DNA from: Virgibacillus doumboii
GTDB taxonomy: Bacteria; Bacillota; Bacilli; Bacillales; Amphibacillaceae
DNA length: 64,000 bases
NCBI RefSeq assembly: GCF_902806455.1
Contig: NZ_CADCWQ010000001.1
Location: 372,001-436,000 of the forward strand
Reading direction: 5' to 3'
The stretch's first letter is position 1. Every line of letters starts with the position of its first letter. A program made the position numbers and the translations under genes. Shown here one piece after another: positions 1-11,496 of the stretch. Under the pieces are notes generated by a model, which had not been told where the DNA came from, did not search any database, and saw only the letters and a list, made by a program, of their open reading frames with translations.

Positions 1-362
1 ATAAAGCGGACCTGCAGGGAGTCGGAAAACTGAGAGCGCTGCTGAAGGAGCTTGTCATGATGACGTCACACCAGACCCATGAGAAGGCAATCGTCAAAGC
101 CATCACGACGGAAAATAAGGGCATCGATAAGCTCTGGAATAAAATCAGCGAGCATCAGGACTTTTTATACAACACAGAAGAAGGTCAAAAACGCCGCAAA
201 CAGCAGCAGGAGCTTGAAGTGTATGAACTGATTCGCGAAGAAATCTGGCGTGATGTGAAGACATATATAGAAAATAACAACATAACAATCGAAGCGAATA
301 GTGATCCCTATCAGATGGCACAGGATTTATTTAAAAAATGGCAAGAGGAAGGAGGACGCTAA
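1..362 (+). CDS. meaB: MeaB/ArgK-type G-protein chaperone, C-terminal part (5' end outside window)
   Basis: An open frame runs into the window from its left edge (first full codon at base 3) and begins with K-A-D-L, the end of the NKADL guanine-specificity motif of the MeaB/ArgK GTPases. About 120 residues remain, mostly the charged helical C-terminal arm (KRRKQQQELEVYELIREE) used for dimerisation in this family. MeaB loads and protects the adenosylcobalamin cofactor of methylmalonyl-CoA-type mutases. The stop is followed at once by the ATG of a TetR regulator, then icmF, so this is the end of an acyl-CoA mutase operon. The N-terminal GTPase core cannot be seen, so completeness is unknown. 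Confidence 0.8.
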   Translation, partial: KADLQGVGKLRALLKELVMMTSHQTHEKAIVKAITTENKGIDKLWNKISEHQDFLYNTEEGQKRRKQQQELEVYELIREEIWRDVKTYIENNNITIEANSDPYQMAQDLFKKWQEEGGR

Positions 363-992
363 ATGACGCAGGACCAAATCCTTTCTTCTGTAAAAGATGT
401 TCAACTGGTTGAAAAACGCCGCAACCAAATGATCAAAGGCGCAATGAAGCTTTTTAAGGAAAAAGGCTTTCATCGGACAACAACACGGGAAATTGCAAAA
501 GAATCAGGCTTCAGTATCGGAACGCTTTACGAATATATCCGGACAAAAGAAGATGTGCTGTTTCTGGTTTGTGATGCAATATACGTACAAGTCAAAGAGC
601 GTCTGGAAGCATCAATCGATTTGGAGCAGCCTTCTGTTACCAATCTGGCTAAAGTCATTGAATCGTATTTTTACTTAATTGATGAAATGCAGGATGAAAT
701 CGTTATTATGTATCAGGAAGTAAAGTCGCTCAAAAAGGACACGAAAGAGTACGTACTGCAGAAGGAACGTGACATGGTAGGCATGCTTGAAAACGTAATT
801 GCATCCTGCCTTCCGCAAAAAATCTCGAAGCAGGATGCAGCACTTTTGGCAAACAACATTTTCGTTCAAGGACAAATGTGGGGATTCCGTCGCTGGATGC
901 TGCAAAAAGAGTTTACGCTGGAAACTTATATCGAACGCCAGACCCATTTTCTTTTGCAGTCGCTTGCAATTGACAAACAGCAATCTGAATAA
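363..992 (+). CDS. TetR/AcrR family transcriptional regulator
   Basis: The 209-residue protein has a TetR helix-turn-helix at about residues 20-65 (GAMKLFKEKGFHRTTTREIA, then SIGTLYEYIRTKEDVLF), followed by an all-helical ligand-binding and dimerisation domain. The ATG directly abuts the meaB stop and the Shine-Dalgarno (GGAGG) lies inside the end of meaB, so the two are translationally coupled. icmF begins 21 bp downstream. By context it probably controls this B12-dependent fatty or branched-chain acyl-CoA mutase operon, with an acyl-CoA as a plausible ligand. That role is inferred from position only. Confidence 0.88.
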   Translation: MTQDQILSSVKDVQLVEKRRNQMIKGAMKLFKEKGFHRTTTREIAKESGFSIGTLYEYIRTKEDVLFLVCDAIYVQVKERLEASIDLEQPSVTNLAKVIESYFYLIDEMQDEIVIMYQEVKSLKKDTKEYVLQKERDMVGMLENVIASCLPQKISKQDAALLANNIFVQGQMWGFRRWMLQKEFTLETYIERQTHFLLQSLAIDKQQSE

Positions 993-1013
993 TTTTTTTG
1001 AGGAGGATTGACA

Positions 1014-4000
1014 ATGGAACAAGTACAACTGTATAAACCCGTAAATCCTGTCCGTTTCGTCACGGCGTCAAGCCTGTATGACGGACATGATGCATCGATT
1101 AATATTATGCGAAGAATTCTCCAGTCCAGTGGGGCAGAGGTTGTGCACCTGGGACACAACCGGTCAGTGGAAGAAGTGGTCCATGCTGCCATTCAGGAAG
1201 ATGCACAAGGAATTGCCATCTCTTCCTATCAGGGCGGTCACGTGGAATATTTTAAATACATGGTTGATTTATTAAACGAACTCGGAGCAGGCCACATTAA
1301 AGTTTATGGCGGTGGTGGCGGAGTAATTATCCCGCGTGAAATAAAAGAGCTGCATGAATACGGTGTTTCATATATCTTTTCACCGGAAAACGGCCGAGAA
1401 CTTGGGCTCCAGGGGATGATTAACCTGATGCTTGAAGAGTGTGACTGCATTCCGCCGGTCGATTTAAAAAAAGATCGGGATAAACTGGCAGCAGGCGAGC
1501 GTCAGGCAATCGCCAGGTACATCACGTATATGGAAAGCAGCGAAGATCATGATGAGAAAAATGAAATCCTCGAAGCATTAAGGAAAGATTCCAATAATGC
1601 ACCAGTACTCGGGATTACCGGTACCGGCGGGGCAGGAAAAAGTTCGTTGACCGACGAATTAATCCGCCGCTTCATCAACGAAATTCCGGATAAAAAAATC
1701 GCTATTATTTCAATCGACCCGACGAAAAAGAAAACAGGCGGTGCACTGCTTGGTGACAGGATCCGGATGAACGCGATCTTCACGGACCGTGTTTATATGC
1801 GTTCATTGGCAACCCGTGGCTCAAGAACGGAGCTGTCAAAAGATTTGCATGATGTAATCGATGTTGTTCGTGCGTCAGGCTATGATTTTATTATTGTTGA
1901 AACGAGTGGTATCGGTCAGGGTGACGCAGCAATTACCGATATTACCGACCTGTCGATGTATGTGATGACAGCGGAATTCGGTGCACCATCACAGCTTGAA
2001 AAAATCGACATGATTGATTTTGCCGATTTTATCGTTATCAATAAATTTGAACAAAAAGGCTCTGAGGATGCTCTGAATCAGGTGCGCAAACAATATGAAC
2101 GCAGTCATATGTTATTTAAACAGGACAAAACAAAGTTCCCGGTCTTCGGTACAATTGCCAGCCAATTTAATGATGCCGGAACAAATGCATTGTTCGCATC
2201 GATTATTGATACATTGAATGAAAAATATGACTGGGATAACGATGTTGATTTTGAACGAAACGTTATAGCCCAAAAAGACAACATGATAATCACGAATGAA
2301 CGCCGGCATTATTTACGCGAAATTGCTCAACACGTGCGCGGTTATCATGAGCAAGCCGAGAAGCAAAGTGGTATTGCCAGCAAGCTCTATCAGCTCGACG
2401 GGGCAAAGAATGTTCTGGATGATGAGCATGCCCTGGGCGAAATCGACAAAACAATCGAAAGCTATCAGGATGAATTGAATCCGAAAGCACGCAAGCAGCT
2501 CGAAGCTTGGGACGAAACGAAAGAACGCTACGCTCAGGATAAAATGACATTTAAAGTCCGTGATAAAGAAATCGAAATGGATCTTACAACTGAATCACTT
2601 TCAGGCCTGAAAGTACCGAAAGTAGCATTTCCGAAATACACGGACTGGGGCGAGCGTCTGAAATGGCTCCTGAAAGAAAACGTTCCAGGAGCATTTCCAT
2701 TCACGGCAGGGGTTTTCCTATTCAAACGAAAAGGGGAAGACCCAACAAGACAATTCGCCGGTGAGGGCACACCTGAACGGACCAACCGCCGCTTCCATTA
2801 TTTGTCCAAAAATGAAGAGGCAAAACGTCTGTCAACGGCATTTGACTCAGTTACTTTGTACGGTGAAGACCCGGCACCACGACCGGATATTTACGGGAAA
2901 GTCGGGGAGAGCGGTGTCAGCATTTGTACGCTTGACGACATGAAAAAGCTTTATGACGGATTTGACTTAACTGATCCAAAAACTTCGGTATCGATGACGA
3001 TTAATGGACCGGCACCGATTATTCTGGCAATGTATTTCAATACCGCGATCGATCAGCAGGTCGCTAAATTTAAAGAAGAAAATGGCCGTGAACCGAATCG
3101 GGAAGAATATGAAAAACTGCGGGATGATACAGTAGCTGTTGTCCGCGGAACCGTTCAGGCAGATATTTTAAAAGAAGACCAGGGACAGAATACGTGTATC
3201 TTTTCCACTGAATTTGCATTGCGGATGATGGGTGACATCCAGCAATATTTCATCGATAAACAAGTGCGCAATTATTACTCTGTTTCGATTTCTGGCTACC
3301 ATATTGCAGAAGCCGGCGCCAACCCGATTACCCAGCTGGCATTCACATTGGCGAATGGCTTTACCTATGTGGAATACTATTTGAGCCGCGGTATGGACGT
3401 AAATAAATTTGCGAAAAACTTATCATTCTTCTTTTCCAACGGACTTGATCCGGAATACACGGTTATCGGCCGTGTGGCACGCCGTATCTGGGCAATTACG
3501 ATGCGTGATAAATACGGGGCAAATGAACGCAGCCAGAAACTGAAATACCATATTCAGACATCAGGTCGTTCCCTGCACGCACAGGAAATTGATTTCAATG
3601 ACATTCGCACAACATTGCAGGCGCTGATTGCTATTCAGGATAATACGAATTCCCTGCATACAAACGCGTATGACGAGGCAATCACAACACCAACGGAAGA
3701 ATCCGTTCGCCGGGCAATGGCAATTCAGATGATTATTAATAAAGAATTCGGATTGACAAAAAACGAGAATTCGCTGCAAGGTTCGTTCATTGTCGAGGAG
3801 CTGACAGATCTTGTTGAGGAAGCCGTTTTACAGGAATTTGAAAAAATGAATGACCGCGGTGGCGTACTTGGCGCAATGGAACGCCAGTATCAGCGTGGTA
3901 AAATCCAGGAAGAATCACTGTACTATGAAGGTAAAAAACATTCCGGCGAACTGCCGCTTGTTGGGGTGAACACGTACTTGAATCCGAACCCGCCTTCAGA

Positions 4001-4250
4001 GGAACAGATTGATTCGATGGAGCTTGCCCGGGCATCCAAAGAGGAAAAAGAACATCAAATCACTGAACTGCATAAATTCCAGAACACAAATAAAGACCAT
4101 GTTGAGGAAGCACTGAACCAACTGAAAGAAACTGCAGCATCAGGCGGCAATATTTTTGTTGAACTGATGGAAACCGTCAAAGTCGCAAGTCTCGGCCAAA
4201 TCACCAACGCACTTTACGAGGTAGGCGGCCAATACCGCCGTAACATGTAG
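1014..4250 (+). CDS. icmF: Fused isobutyryl-CoA mutase IcmF
   Basis: This 1078-residue protein carries in one chain the cobalamin-binding domain, a MeaB-like GTPase and the acyl-CoA mutase barrel, the hallmark of IcmF. The N-terminal domain (about 1-130) has the B12 signature DGHDAS and SSYQGGH. The G domain follows with the P-loop [12 protein letters not shown] near residue 200 and an NKFE motif near 345. The mutase part occupies about 560-1078. IcmF interconverts isobutyryl-CoA and n-butyryl-CoA (some also pivalyl-CoA) with adenosylcobalamin. I start it at the ATG at 1014, seven bases after AGGAGG; a TTG two codons upstream lacks proper spacing. It is the last gene of the meaB-tetR-icmF unit. 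Its built-in chaperone makes the separate MeaB upstream noteworthy. Confidence 0.95.
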   Translation: MEQVQLYKPVNPVRFVTASSLYDGHDASINIMRRILQSSGAEVVHLGHNRSVEEVVHAAIQEDAQGIAISSYQGGHVEYFKYMVDLLNELGAGHIKVYGGGGGVIIPREIKELHEYGVSYIFSPENGRELGLQGMINLMLEECDCIPPVDLKKDRDKLAAGERQAIARYITYMESSEDHDEKNEILEALRKDSNNAPVLGITGTGGAGKSSLTDELIRRFINEIPDKKIAIISIDPTKKKTGGALLGDRIRMNAIFTDRVYMRSLATRGSRTELSKDLHDVIDVVRASGYDFIIVETSGIGQGDAAITDITDLSMYVMTAEFGAPSQLEKIDMIDFADFIVINKFEQKGSEDALNQVRKQYERSHMLFKQDKTKFPVFGTIASQFNDAGTNALFASIIDTLNEKYDWDNDVDFERNVIAQKDNMIITNERRHYLREIAQHVRGYHEQAEKQSGIASKLYQLDGAKNVLDDEHALGEIDKTIESYQDELNPKARKQLEAWDETKERYAQDKMTFKVRDKEIEMDLTTESLSGLKVPKVAFPKYTDWGERLKWLLKENVPGAFPFTAGVFLFKRKGEDPTRQFAGEGTPERTNRRFHYLSKNEEAKRLSTAFDSVTLYGEDPAPRPDIYGKVGESGVSICTLDDMKKLYDGFDLTDPKTSVSMTINGPAPIILAMYFNTAIDQQVAKFKEENGREPNREEYEKLRDDTVAVVRGTVQADILKEDQGQNTCIFSTEFALRMMGDIQQYFIDKQVRNYYSVSISGYHIAEAGANPITQLAFTLANGFTYVEYYLSRGMDVNKFAKNLSFFFSNGLDPEYTVIGRVARRIWAITMRDKYGANERSQKLKYHIQTSGRSLHAQEIDFNDIRTTLQALIAIQDNTNSLHTNAYDEAITTPTEESVRRAMAIQMIINKEFGLTKNENSLQGSFIVEELTDLVEEAVLQEFEKMNDRGGVLGAMERQYQRGKIQEESLYYEGKKHSGELPLVGVNTYLNPNPPSEEQIDSMELARASKEEKEHQITELHKFQNTNKDHVEEALNQLKETAASGGNIFVELMETVKVASLGQITNALYEVGGQYRRNM

Positions 4251-4270
4251 GGGTTGAAGCGTAGAGACAT

Positions 4271-4320
4271 AGGGGCAGGTCAGGCGTCTCATCCTGAAAG
4301 AGACAGGCAGCCTGTCCCCT
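4271..4320. repeat. REP-like imperfect palindrome (GGGACAGG family)
   Basis: Downstream of icmF there is an imperfect inverted repeat. The outer arms are GGGGCAGG and CCTGTCCCC; the inner arms are GTCTC and GAGAC. Related GGGACAGG...CCTGTCCC elements occur at 50725-50812 and 59973-60030 in this window. It may act as a transcript 3'-end structure or be a REP-type dispersed element. No T-run follows, so it is not a typical terminator. Confidence 0.5.
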
Positions 4321-4485
4321 CATCTCATTTTTTAGTGGATTCCACTGGCATATTCGGTTAAAATTTGTTTATAATGTATGGTATGGTTTAAAGAAAAGAT
4401 ACAGTATATACTTTGACTAACAATACTTATAAAAAATTAATCAGGCAAATATAGCCTTAATACATGGAAAAGGGAGTGCGGTATC

Positions 4486-5016
4486 GTGAGCTTGAAGAAT
4501 TACAGCCGCGAAGAACTTGAGAAAATAGCAATGATTGAATTGGCACATATGATTTTAACGGATGAAAAAAAGGCCGTTAATTTTCATGAAATCTTCAATA
4601 AAGTTGCTGATTTGAAAGGACTGACAGAAGAACAAAAACAGGAAACCATCGGACAGTTCTATACAGATCTGACAATCGATGGCCGGTTTATAACGGTTGA
4701 TGCAGGTATGTGGGGGCTGAAACGCTGGTATCCGGTTGAAGACATGGATCTGGAAGCTACAGTACCTAAGAAAAAGAAGAAAAAGGCAAAGAAGAAAAAG
4801 GAAGTTAAAAAGAAAGAACCGGAAGAGGAAGAAAAGCAGGATGTTCCTGATGATGACATTGAAGTGCTCACAGGTAATTTTGCTGACGAAGAAATCGATG
4901 AGTCTGATGATGACTTTGATGAAGACTTCGATGATGAAGAAGATGGCTTCGACGATGAAGATGAAGAGGACTATGATCACGAAGATGAGGACGATGACGA
5001 GGACCAAGAAAAATAA
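4486..5016 (+). CDS. rpoE: DNA-directed RNA polymerase subunit delta
   Basis: The 176-residue protein has an N-terminal HARE-HTH globular domain (about 1-95: NYSREELEKIAMIELAHMIL and GMWGLKRWYP). A lysine-rich bridge follows (PKKKKKKAKKKK, about 92-108), then an extremely acidic Asp/Glu tail to the C-terminus. This is the layout of the Gram-positive delta subunit, which speeds RNA polymerase recycling and tunes promoter sensitivity to initiating NTPs. It starts at GTG 4486 after GGGAG. The gene precedes pyrG, as in Bacillus. A possible -10 (TATAAT, 4370-4375) lies upstream without a clear -35. The acidic tail gives long open frames in other phases that are not genes. Confidence 0.96.
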   Translation: MSLKNYSREELEKIAMIELAHMILTDEKKAVNFHEIFNKVADLKGLTEEQKQETIGQFYTDLTIDGRFITVDAGMWGLKRWYPVEDMDLEATVPKKKKKKAKKKKEVKKKEPEEEEKQDVPDDDIEVLTGNFADEEIDESDDDFDEDFDDEEDGFDDEDEEDYDHEDEDDDEDQEK

Positions 5017-5029
5017 ATGGGATGTCCGC

Positions 5030-5126
5030 TTGACTTTTTAGAATCCGATGCGTACAATTTTAATTGGGCTCTTTAAATTCGAAATCATAAAGCGTTTCCC
5101 CTGATCCGGGGGAGGCGCTTTTTTTG
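5030..5126 (+). promoter_or_regulatory. pyrG promoter and CTP-responsive attenuator
   Basis: A sigma-A promoter is plain to see: TTGACT (5030-5035), a 17-bp spacer, TACAAT (5053-5058), then seven bases to GGGCTC at 5066. A stable terminator follows with arms AAAGCGTTTCCCC (5089-5101) and GGGGAGGCGCTTT (5109-5121) plus a T-run. This matches the B. subtilis pyrG mechanism. When CTP is low, polymerase slips at the initial GGG and adds extra G residues. These pair with the pyrimidine-rich ascending arm (TTTCCCC) and prevent termination. Unusually, about 345 bp and a repeat array separate the attenuator from the pyrG start. Confidence 0.85.
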
Positions 5127-5228
5127 TTTTATTGGCTTTGTTAACTGTTCCGGGTGCTCAATTTCCTGCAGGAGTCTGATACCTTCCGCATGGGTAATCA
5201 TAGGTGTCTGTTTAATCCCGCTTTTTGA

Positions 5229-5333
5229 AAAACGCCGGAATTTCATGCGAATTCGCCGAAGTTCAGATCAAAATCGCCGGAGTTTCATGCGAAATCGCCG
5301 GAGTTCAGATCAAAATCGCCGAAGTTCATAATG
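5229..5333. repeat. Tandem array, five 21-bp units (AAATCGCCGGAGTT family)
   Basis: Five head-to-tail 21-bp units begin at 5229, 5250, 5271, 5292 and 5313. Each has an A-rich start and a CGCCGRAGTT core. The last eight or so bases alternate between two versions (TTCATGCG and TTCAGATCA), giving an A-B-A-B pattern. The array lies in the untranslated leader between the pyrG attenuator and pyrG. The core resembles the AAAAACGCTAAAGTT units at 24314-24420 and 39551-39660. Function is unknown. Confidence 0.85.
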
Positions 5334-5346
5334 ACAGCAGCAATAA

Positions 5347-7080
<1,734 letters not shown>

Positions 7081-7097
7081 ACAAGCATTACTTTTGA

Positions 7098-7141
7098 CCT
7101 AAATAAAGAACAGAATACACGTTCTTTATTTAGGACTTTTT
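7098..7141 (+). terminator. Terminator after pyrG
   Basis: A perfect 14-bp inverted repeat (CCTAAATAAAGAAC at 7098-7111 and its complement at 7121-7134) is followed by a T-rich stretch, 18 bp after the pyrG stop. Confidence 0.85.
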
Positions 7142-7207
7142 AAGTAAGGTCGTGTAAATGCGCAATCCAGCTTGAAAAAGAAATAAAAAGAATGTTCTTT
7201 AAAAAGA

Positions 7208-7236
7208 AGGAAATTCGAGTTTAATGTAGAAGTAAT
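7208..7236 (+). promoter_or_regulatory. Possible sigma-H promoter of spo0F
   Basis: AGGAAATT at 7208-7215 matches the sigma-H -35 consensus (RnAGGAWWW). GAAGTAAT at 7229-7236 resembles the -10 (GAATWW) with one mismatch and acceptable spacing. spo0F is driven by sigma-H in B. subtilis, so the site is plausible, but the match is not perfect. Confidence 0.4.
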
Positions 7237-7305
7237 AACATAAGCGGACAAAAAGGGCCAAATAAAGAGAATTTAATAAAGTGGGGATGGGGATGGTTAC
7301 TTTAT

Positions 7306-7665
7306 ATGAAAAAGGAGATTTTGGTGGTTGATGATCAACCGGGTATACGATTACTGTTACAGGAAATATTCACAAATGAAGGTTACCAGGTAACGGCTGT
7401 TGAAACCGGTAAAGAGGCACTTGATACGATATATAACGGTTCATATGATTTGGTCATGCTTGATTATAAGCTGCCTGTTGTCGATGGCATCCAGGTAATT
7501 CAGCAGCTCGAGCATGACAACTTCACAACTCCATTAATTGTAATGAGTGGCCTTGCTGAAGACATCGTAAAGGAATTAAAAGCGTACAGCCTGGTGAAAA
7601 AAGTACTCGCCAAACCATTTAACGTACAGGAAATGTGCACGCTTACCAAAAAATTATTAGCTTAA
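7306..7665 (+). CDS. spo0F: Sporulation initiation phosphotransferase Spo0F
   Basis: This 119-residue stand-alone response-regulator receiver domain has acidic-pocket residues D9 and D10, phosphoacceptor D53, S81 and K103. The DDQPGIR sequence after the acidic pair is typical of Spo0F. Spo0F takes phosphate from sporulation kinases such as KinA and passes it to Spo0B, leading to Spo0A~P. The order pyrG-spo0F-fsa matches Bacillus except that fbaA, normally next, is absent. No DNA-binding output domain is present. The Shine-Dalgarno before ATG 7306 is weak, but the start fits the family N-terminus. Confidence 0.93.
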   Translation: MKKEILVVDDQPGIRLLLQEIFTNEGYQVTAVETGKEALDTIYNGSYDLVMLDYKLPVVDGIQVIQQLEHDNFTTPLIVMSGLAEDIVKELKAYSLVKKVLAKPFNVQEMCTLTKKLLA

Positions 7666-7681
7666 TTAAATGGTCTGGCTA

Positions 7682-7715
7682 GGGCAGCTGAAGTTATTCT
7701 TTGGCTGCTCTTTTT
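7682..7715 (+). terminator. Terminator after spo0F
   Basis: GGGCAGC (7682-7688) pairs with GCTGCTC (7704-7710), extended by AAG/CTT, and is followed by five T residues. It isolates spo0F as a single-gene unit. Confidence 0.8.
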
Positions 7716-7956
7716 AATTGGGATTCTGCCTTATATTCATTTGTGCAGCGTACACTCAGTTATTCCTCCCTGTACTTTTGTTCTTGCGACTTATTGCTCT
7801 TGTTGGTATTCTAATACTATAGATAAAATTAGTTCAGTTTGGCTCCTCCAAACAAGCATAATAGATGAGAATGTTAAATCATAGGATATATAAATGTCCG
7901 GATTGGTGTCACGCACCGTAAGAAACCGGGCTTTTTATAAAGAAAGGATGGAAAAG

Positions 7957-8598
7957 ATGAAGTTTTTTGTTGATACAGCAAATATTGATGAAATCCGTTC
8001 GGCAAATGAACTGGGTATTCTTGCAGGTGTAACCACCAACCCCAGTCTGGTTGCTAAAGAAGGGGTATCCTTCCATGACCGTTTAAAAGAAATCACTAGC
8101 GAAGTAGACGGTTCCGTGAGTGCAGAAGTAATCTCGGAAGATGCTGAAGGTATGATTAAGGAAGGAAAAGAACTTGCGGCAATCGCACCGAATATCACGG
8201 TAAAAGTTCCGATGACACTGGAAGGCCTGAAAGCAGTAAAGGCATTCAGTGATTTAAACATTAAAACAAATGTAACACTTATTTTCAATGCAAATCAGGC
8301 GCTGCTGGCAGCACGTGCCGGAGCATCTTATGTATCCCCATTCCTTGGCCGTCTGGATGATATTGGTCATGATGGGATGGATTTGATTGCAACGATTTCT
8401 CAAATGTTCGATCGTCACGGCATTCAGTCGGAAATCATCGCAGCATCCATCAGACATCCGCTCCATGTAACTGATGCAGCGTTAAATGGCGCACATATCG
8501 CGACGATTCCATATAAAGTGCTCGGACAATTGGTTAAACATCCATTAACAGACCAGGGAATCGAGAAATTCCTGAATGACTGGAACAATCAAAAATAA
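7957..8598 (+). CDS. fsa: Fructose-6-phosphate aldolase / transaldolase-like protein
   Basis: The 213-residue protein belongs to the small transaldolase class (YwjH/TalC/Fsa). It begins [13 protein letters not shown], with [12 protein letters not shown] near residue 25 and the Schiff-base lysine in NITVKVPMT (K83). The family cleaves or transfers three-carbon units from fructose 6-phosphate or sedoheptulose 7-phosphate. Sequence alone does not settle aldolase versus transaldolase activity. The start is ATG 7957 after AAAGGATGG; upstream in-frame sequence is not conserved. It lies in the fsa-murA-glpX run typical of Bacillus. Confidence 0.92.
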   Translation: MKFFVDTANIDEIRSANELGILAGVTTNPSLVAKEGVSFHDRLKEITSEVDGSVSAEVISEDAEGMIKEGKELAAIAPNITVKVPMTLEGLKAVKAFSDLNIKTNVTLIFNANQALLAARAGASYVSPFLGRLDDIGHDGMDLIATISQMFDRHGIQSEIIAASIRHPLHVTDAALNGAHIATIPYKVLGQLVKHPLTDQGIEKFLNDWNNQK

Positions 8599-8777
8599 CT
8601 TACATGATATTGGAAAATTTGTGCAAACTAAGCGAAAAGAATGGATGGAAAGAAAAGGTAAAACAACTTGGGCAAGATTCTTTTCCAGTTGTTGAAAACC
8701 CTAAGCCGTTCAAGTCGCAGTGACAATCATGCGACAGCATCAGTACGCCTTGTACGCGAAAAGTGGGGTGCTTTTAA

Positions 8778-10061
8778 ATGCAAAAGATGTTAGTTGAAGG
8801 CGGGAATCTGTTACACGGGAAAATTCGCATCAACGGAGCAAAAAACAGTGCCGTTGCATTGCTTCCTGCCGCACTATTGGCTGATTCAACCGTTGCAATC
8901 GAAGGATTACCGGAAATTTCCGATGTGTACACGCTCGGTGATTTACTTGAGGAAATAGGCGGTAAAGTAAGCTGGGATGGTCAAACCGTATATATTGATC
9001 CATCAAATATGGTTTCAATGCCATTGCCAAATGGAAAAGTTAAAAAACTGCGGGCGTCCTATTACTTCATGGGTGCCATGCTTGGGAAATTTAATCAGGC
9101 CGTTATCGGGCTGCCTGGTGGCTGTCACCTGGGACCACGGCCAATCGATCAGCACATTAAAGGCTTCGAAGCATTGGGAGCTGAGGTTACCAATGAACAG
9201 GGTGCCATTTATATCCGGGCAAATGAACTGCGCGGTGCACGCATTTACCTGGACGTTGTAAGTGTCGGCGCGACAATCAATATTATGCTGGCAGCGGTCA
9301 AAGCAAAAGGTAAAACGGTTATCGAAAATGCTGCAAAAGAACCGGAAATAATCGATGTTGCAACATTGCTGACAAACATGGGCGCAAAAATTAAAGGAGT
9401 GGGAACGGACGTCATTCGTATTGAAGGTGTACCTTCACTGAATGGATGCCGTCATACCATTATTCCTGATCGAATTGAAGCAGGAACATATGCAATCGCA
9501 GCAGCGGCTCAGGGTAAGGAAGTTATTCTTGATAATGTAATTTCGCTGCACCTTGAATCCGTTCTGGCAAAATTACGCGAAATGGGCGTTACCGTGGAAG
9601 AGCAGGATGAACAGTTGTACATCGCACCAAAAACACCGCTTAAAAGCGTTGATATCAAAACACTTGTTTATCCCGGTTTTCCAACCGATCTGCAGCAGCC
9701 TTTTACAACATTATTAACGAAAGCAGTCAATACAGGTGTTGTCACCGATACTATTTATTCAGCACGACTGAAACATATTGATGAATTACGGCGAATGAAT
9801 GCTATAATAAAAGTGGAAGGTGGCTCCGCAATTGTGTCCGGTCCGGTTCAACTGGAAGGAGCACGGGTTAAAGCCACAGACCTTCGTGCCGGTGCATCAC
9901 TCGTTATCGCAGGCTTAATGGCCAACGGAATTACAGAAATAACCGGCCTTGAGCACATTGACCGGGGTTATGAAAAAATGACAGATAAACTGATTGACCT
10001 CGGTGCAAAAGTCTGGCGGGAAGAAATGACCGACCAGGAGATAGAGCAGTTTCAGAACTAA
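8778..10061 (+). CDS. murA: UDP-N-acetylglucosamine 1-carboxyvinyltransferase (MurAB/MurZ paralog)
   Basis: This 427-residue EPSP-synthase-fold enzyme transfers enolpyruvate from PEP to UDP-GlcNAc, the first committed step of peptidoglycan synthesis. Visible residues are K22 in NGAKNS and the catalytic, fosfomycin-sensitive C116 in [13 protein letters not shown]. It is the second MurA of the window (the other is at 38047-39378), as usual in low-GC Gram-positives. Its position between fsa and glpX identifies it as the MurAB/MurZ-type copy. The ATG follows a GTGGGGTG-type Shine-Dalgarno. Confidence 0.95.
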   Translation: MQKMLVEGGNLLHGKIRINGAKNSAVALLPAALLADSTVAIEGLPEISDVYTLGDLLEEIGGKVSWDGQTVYIDPSNMVSMPLPNGKVKKLRASYYFMGAMLGKFNQAVIGLPGGCHLGPRPIDQHIKGFEALGAEVTNEQGAIYIRANELRGARIYLDVVSVGATINIMLAAVKAKGKTVIENAAKEPEIIDVATLLTNMGAKIKGVGTDVIRIEGVPSLNGCRHTIIPDRIEAGTYAIAAAAQGKEVILDNVISLHLESVLAKLREMGVTVEEQDEQLYIAPKTPLKSVDIKTLVYPGFPTDLQQPFTTLLTKAVNTGVVTDTIYSARLKHIDELRRMNAIIKVEGGSAIVSGPVQLEGARVKATDLRAGASLVIAGLMANGITEITGLEHIDRGYEKMTDKLIDLGAKVWREEMTDQEIEQFQN

Positions 10062-10105
10062 AGAATAAAGGCTTGAAGCTGGACATAAATAAAAAACCGG
10101 CAAAT

Positions 10106-10159
10106 CTCTCCATATTTTAAAATCCTTTTGGGATGAGGATATTTTAATCAAAAGGAGAG
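10106..10159 (+). promoter_or_regulatory. Leader hairpin that can mask the glpX Shine-Dalgarno
   Basis: CTCTCC (10106-10111) is complementary to GGAGAG (10154-10159), the core of the glpX ribosome-binding site. Between them, A/T-rich arms ending in AATCC and starting with GGAT can extend the stem. The 5' half overlaps the end of the murA transcript, so ribosome access to glpX could be modulated. Structural prediction by eye only. Confidence 0.35.
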
Positions 10160-10166
10160 AGGTAAA

Positions 10167-11135
10167 ATGGAAAGAAGTTTAACGATGGAAATCGTTCGCG
10201 TAACAGAAGCTGCCGCCCTTTCATCAGCACGCTGGATGGGCCGGGGAAAAAAAGACGAGGCAGATGATGCAGCGACTTCAGCAATGCGCGACGTTTTTGA
10301 TACAATACCAATGCAGGGGACAGTAGTAATCGGTGAAGGAGAAATGGATGAAGCACCAATGCTTTATATTGGTGAAGAACTCGGCACCGGTTCAGGTCCC
10401 AGCGTTGATATAGCGGTTGACCCGCTGGAAGGGACAAACATTGTCGCTCAGGGTACATGGAACGCACTGGCAGTTATTGCCATTGCGGATCAAAGCAAGC
10501 TGTTGCATGCACCGGATATGTACATGAAAAAGATAGCAGTAGGTCCGGAAGCAGTTGGGAAAGTGGATGTTAACGCATCAACAGAGGAAAACTTAAAGGC
10601 TGTAGCCAAAGCAAAAAATAAAAACGTGGAAGACCTTGTCGTAATTGTGCTGGATCGTCCGCGTCATGCCGAGTTAATTGAGGAAATCCGTGCAACAGGA
10701 GCACGAATTAAATTGATTCCTGACGGCGATGTTGCGGCTGCCATGAATACAGCTTTTGATGATACTGGTGTAGATATATTGCTGGGAATCGGTGGTGCCC
10801 CAGAAGGAGTTCTTTCCGCTGTAGCATTAAAATGCCTTGGCGGTGAAATCCAGGGAAAACTGACCCCTTCAAACGATGAAGAAAGTGAACGCTGTAAGGC
10901 AATGGGCATCGATGATCTCGATAAAGTATTCTATATGGACGACTTTTGTGGCGGTGATGATGCTATTTTTGCTGCAACAGGAGTAACCGATGGCGAACTC
11001 TTACAAGGCGTTCAATTTAAAGGAACAAGCGCAACAACTCAGACCGTAGTAATGCGCGCCAAAAGCGGAACAGTCCGCTTTATTGACGGTACACACAGCT
11101 TAAAGAAAAAACCAAACCTCGTGATGAAACCGTAA
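10167..11135 (+). CDS. glpX: Class II fructose-1,6-bisphosphatase GlpX
   Basis: The 322-residue protein belongs to the GlpX family, which hydrolyses fructose 1,6-bisphosphate in gluconeogenesis. Visible metal and substrate motifs are [10 protein letters not shown] (about 51-60), DPLEGTN (about 85-91) and IPDGD followed by GIGGAPEG. It starts at ATG 10167 after AAAAGGAGAGAGG. It follows murA by about 100 bp and probably shares its transcript. A GC-rich hairpin follows the stop. Confidence 0.95.
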   Translation: MERSLTMEIVRVTEAAALSSARWMGRGKKDEADDAATSAMRDVFDTIPMQGTVVIGEGEMDEAPMLYIGEELGTGSGPSVDIAVDPLEGTNIVAQGTWNALAVIAIADQSKLLHAPDMYMKKIAVGPEAVGKVDVNASTEENLKAVAKAKNKNVEDLVVIVLDRPRHAELIEEIRATGARIKLIPDGDVAAAMNTAFDDTGVDILLGIGGAPEGVLSAVALKCLGGEIQGKLTPSNDEESERCKAMGIDDLDKVFYMDDFCGGDDAIFAATGVTDGELLQGVQFKGTSATTQTVVMRAKSGTVRFIDGTHSLKKKPNLVMKP

Positions 11136-11146
11136 GATCTATAAGC

Positions 11147-11180
11147 GAAGGAAGCCATTTTATCTCCGGCTTCCTTCTCT
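11147..11180 (+). terminator. Terminator after glpX
   Basis: GAAGGAAGCC (11147-11156) and GGCTTCCTTC (11168-11177) form a perfect 10-bp stem, followed by a short pyrimidine-rich tail. Confidence 0.7.
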
Positions 11181-11206
11181 ATTAATCAATAAAATTAGAA
11201 ATAGAG

Positions 11207-11235
11207 TTGAATGTTATACTGCAAACGGGTATTAT
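11207..11235 (+). promoter_or_regulatory. Likely rho promoter, with a ~250-nt untranslated leader
   Basis: TTGAAT (11207-11212), a 17-bp spacer and TATTAT (11230-11235) form a reasonable sigma-A promoter. The roughly 250 A/T-rich bases from here to rho hold no gene. A short TTCAC/GTGAA hairpin lies near 11440. A long leader fits rho autoregulation known in other bacteria, but no specific element is evident. Confidence 0.55.
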
Positions 11236-11496
11236 TGTAGATGTTTAATAATAGTAAAGATTGGCTAATATAAATTATAAAACAAAAACTTCTATTCTAG
11301 CTTCCGACAATTCTTCATTTCTCTTAGTACAGACCATTCAATTAAAAAACTGAATAAGAAATTGCACAGTCGGTAACGAGAACAAATAGTTGAATATACA
11401 TATCTTTACAAATCTTATCTAAATAATCGGGTTTTTCACTAGCATAGGTGAAGCCGAATTTTATCTAATTTTTAAATGAATAGGCGTGGTGATTTA

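Noticed and set aside
4555..5041. Large hydrophobic antisense frames and an alternative sense frame over rpoE
   Set aside because: Mirror images of the Lys- and Asp/Glu-rich codons of the delta subunit tail.
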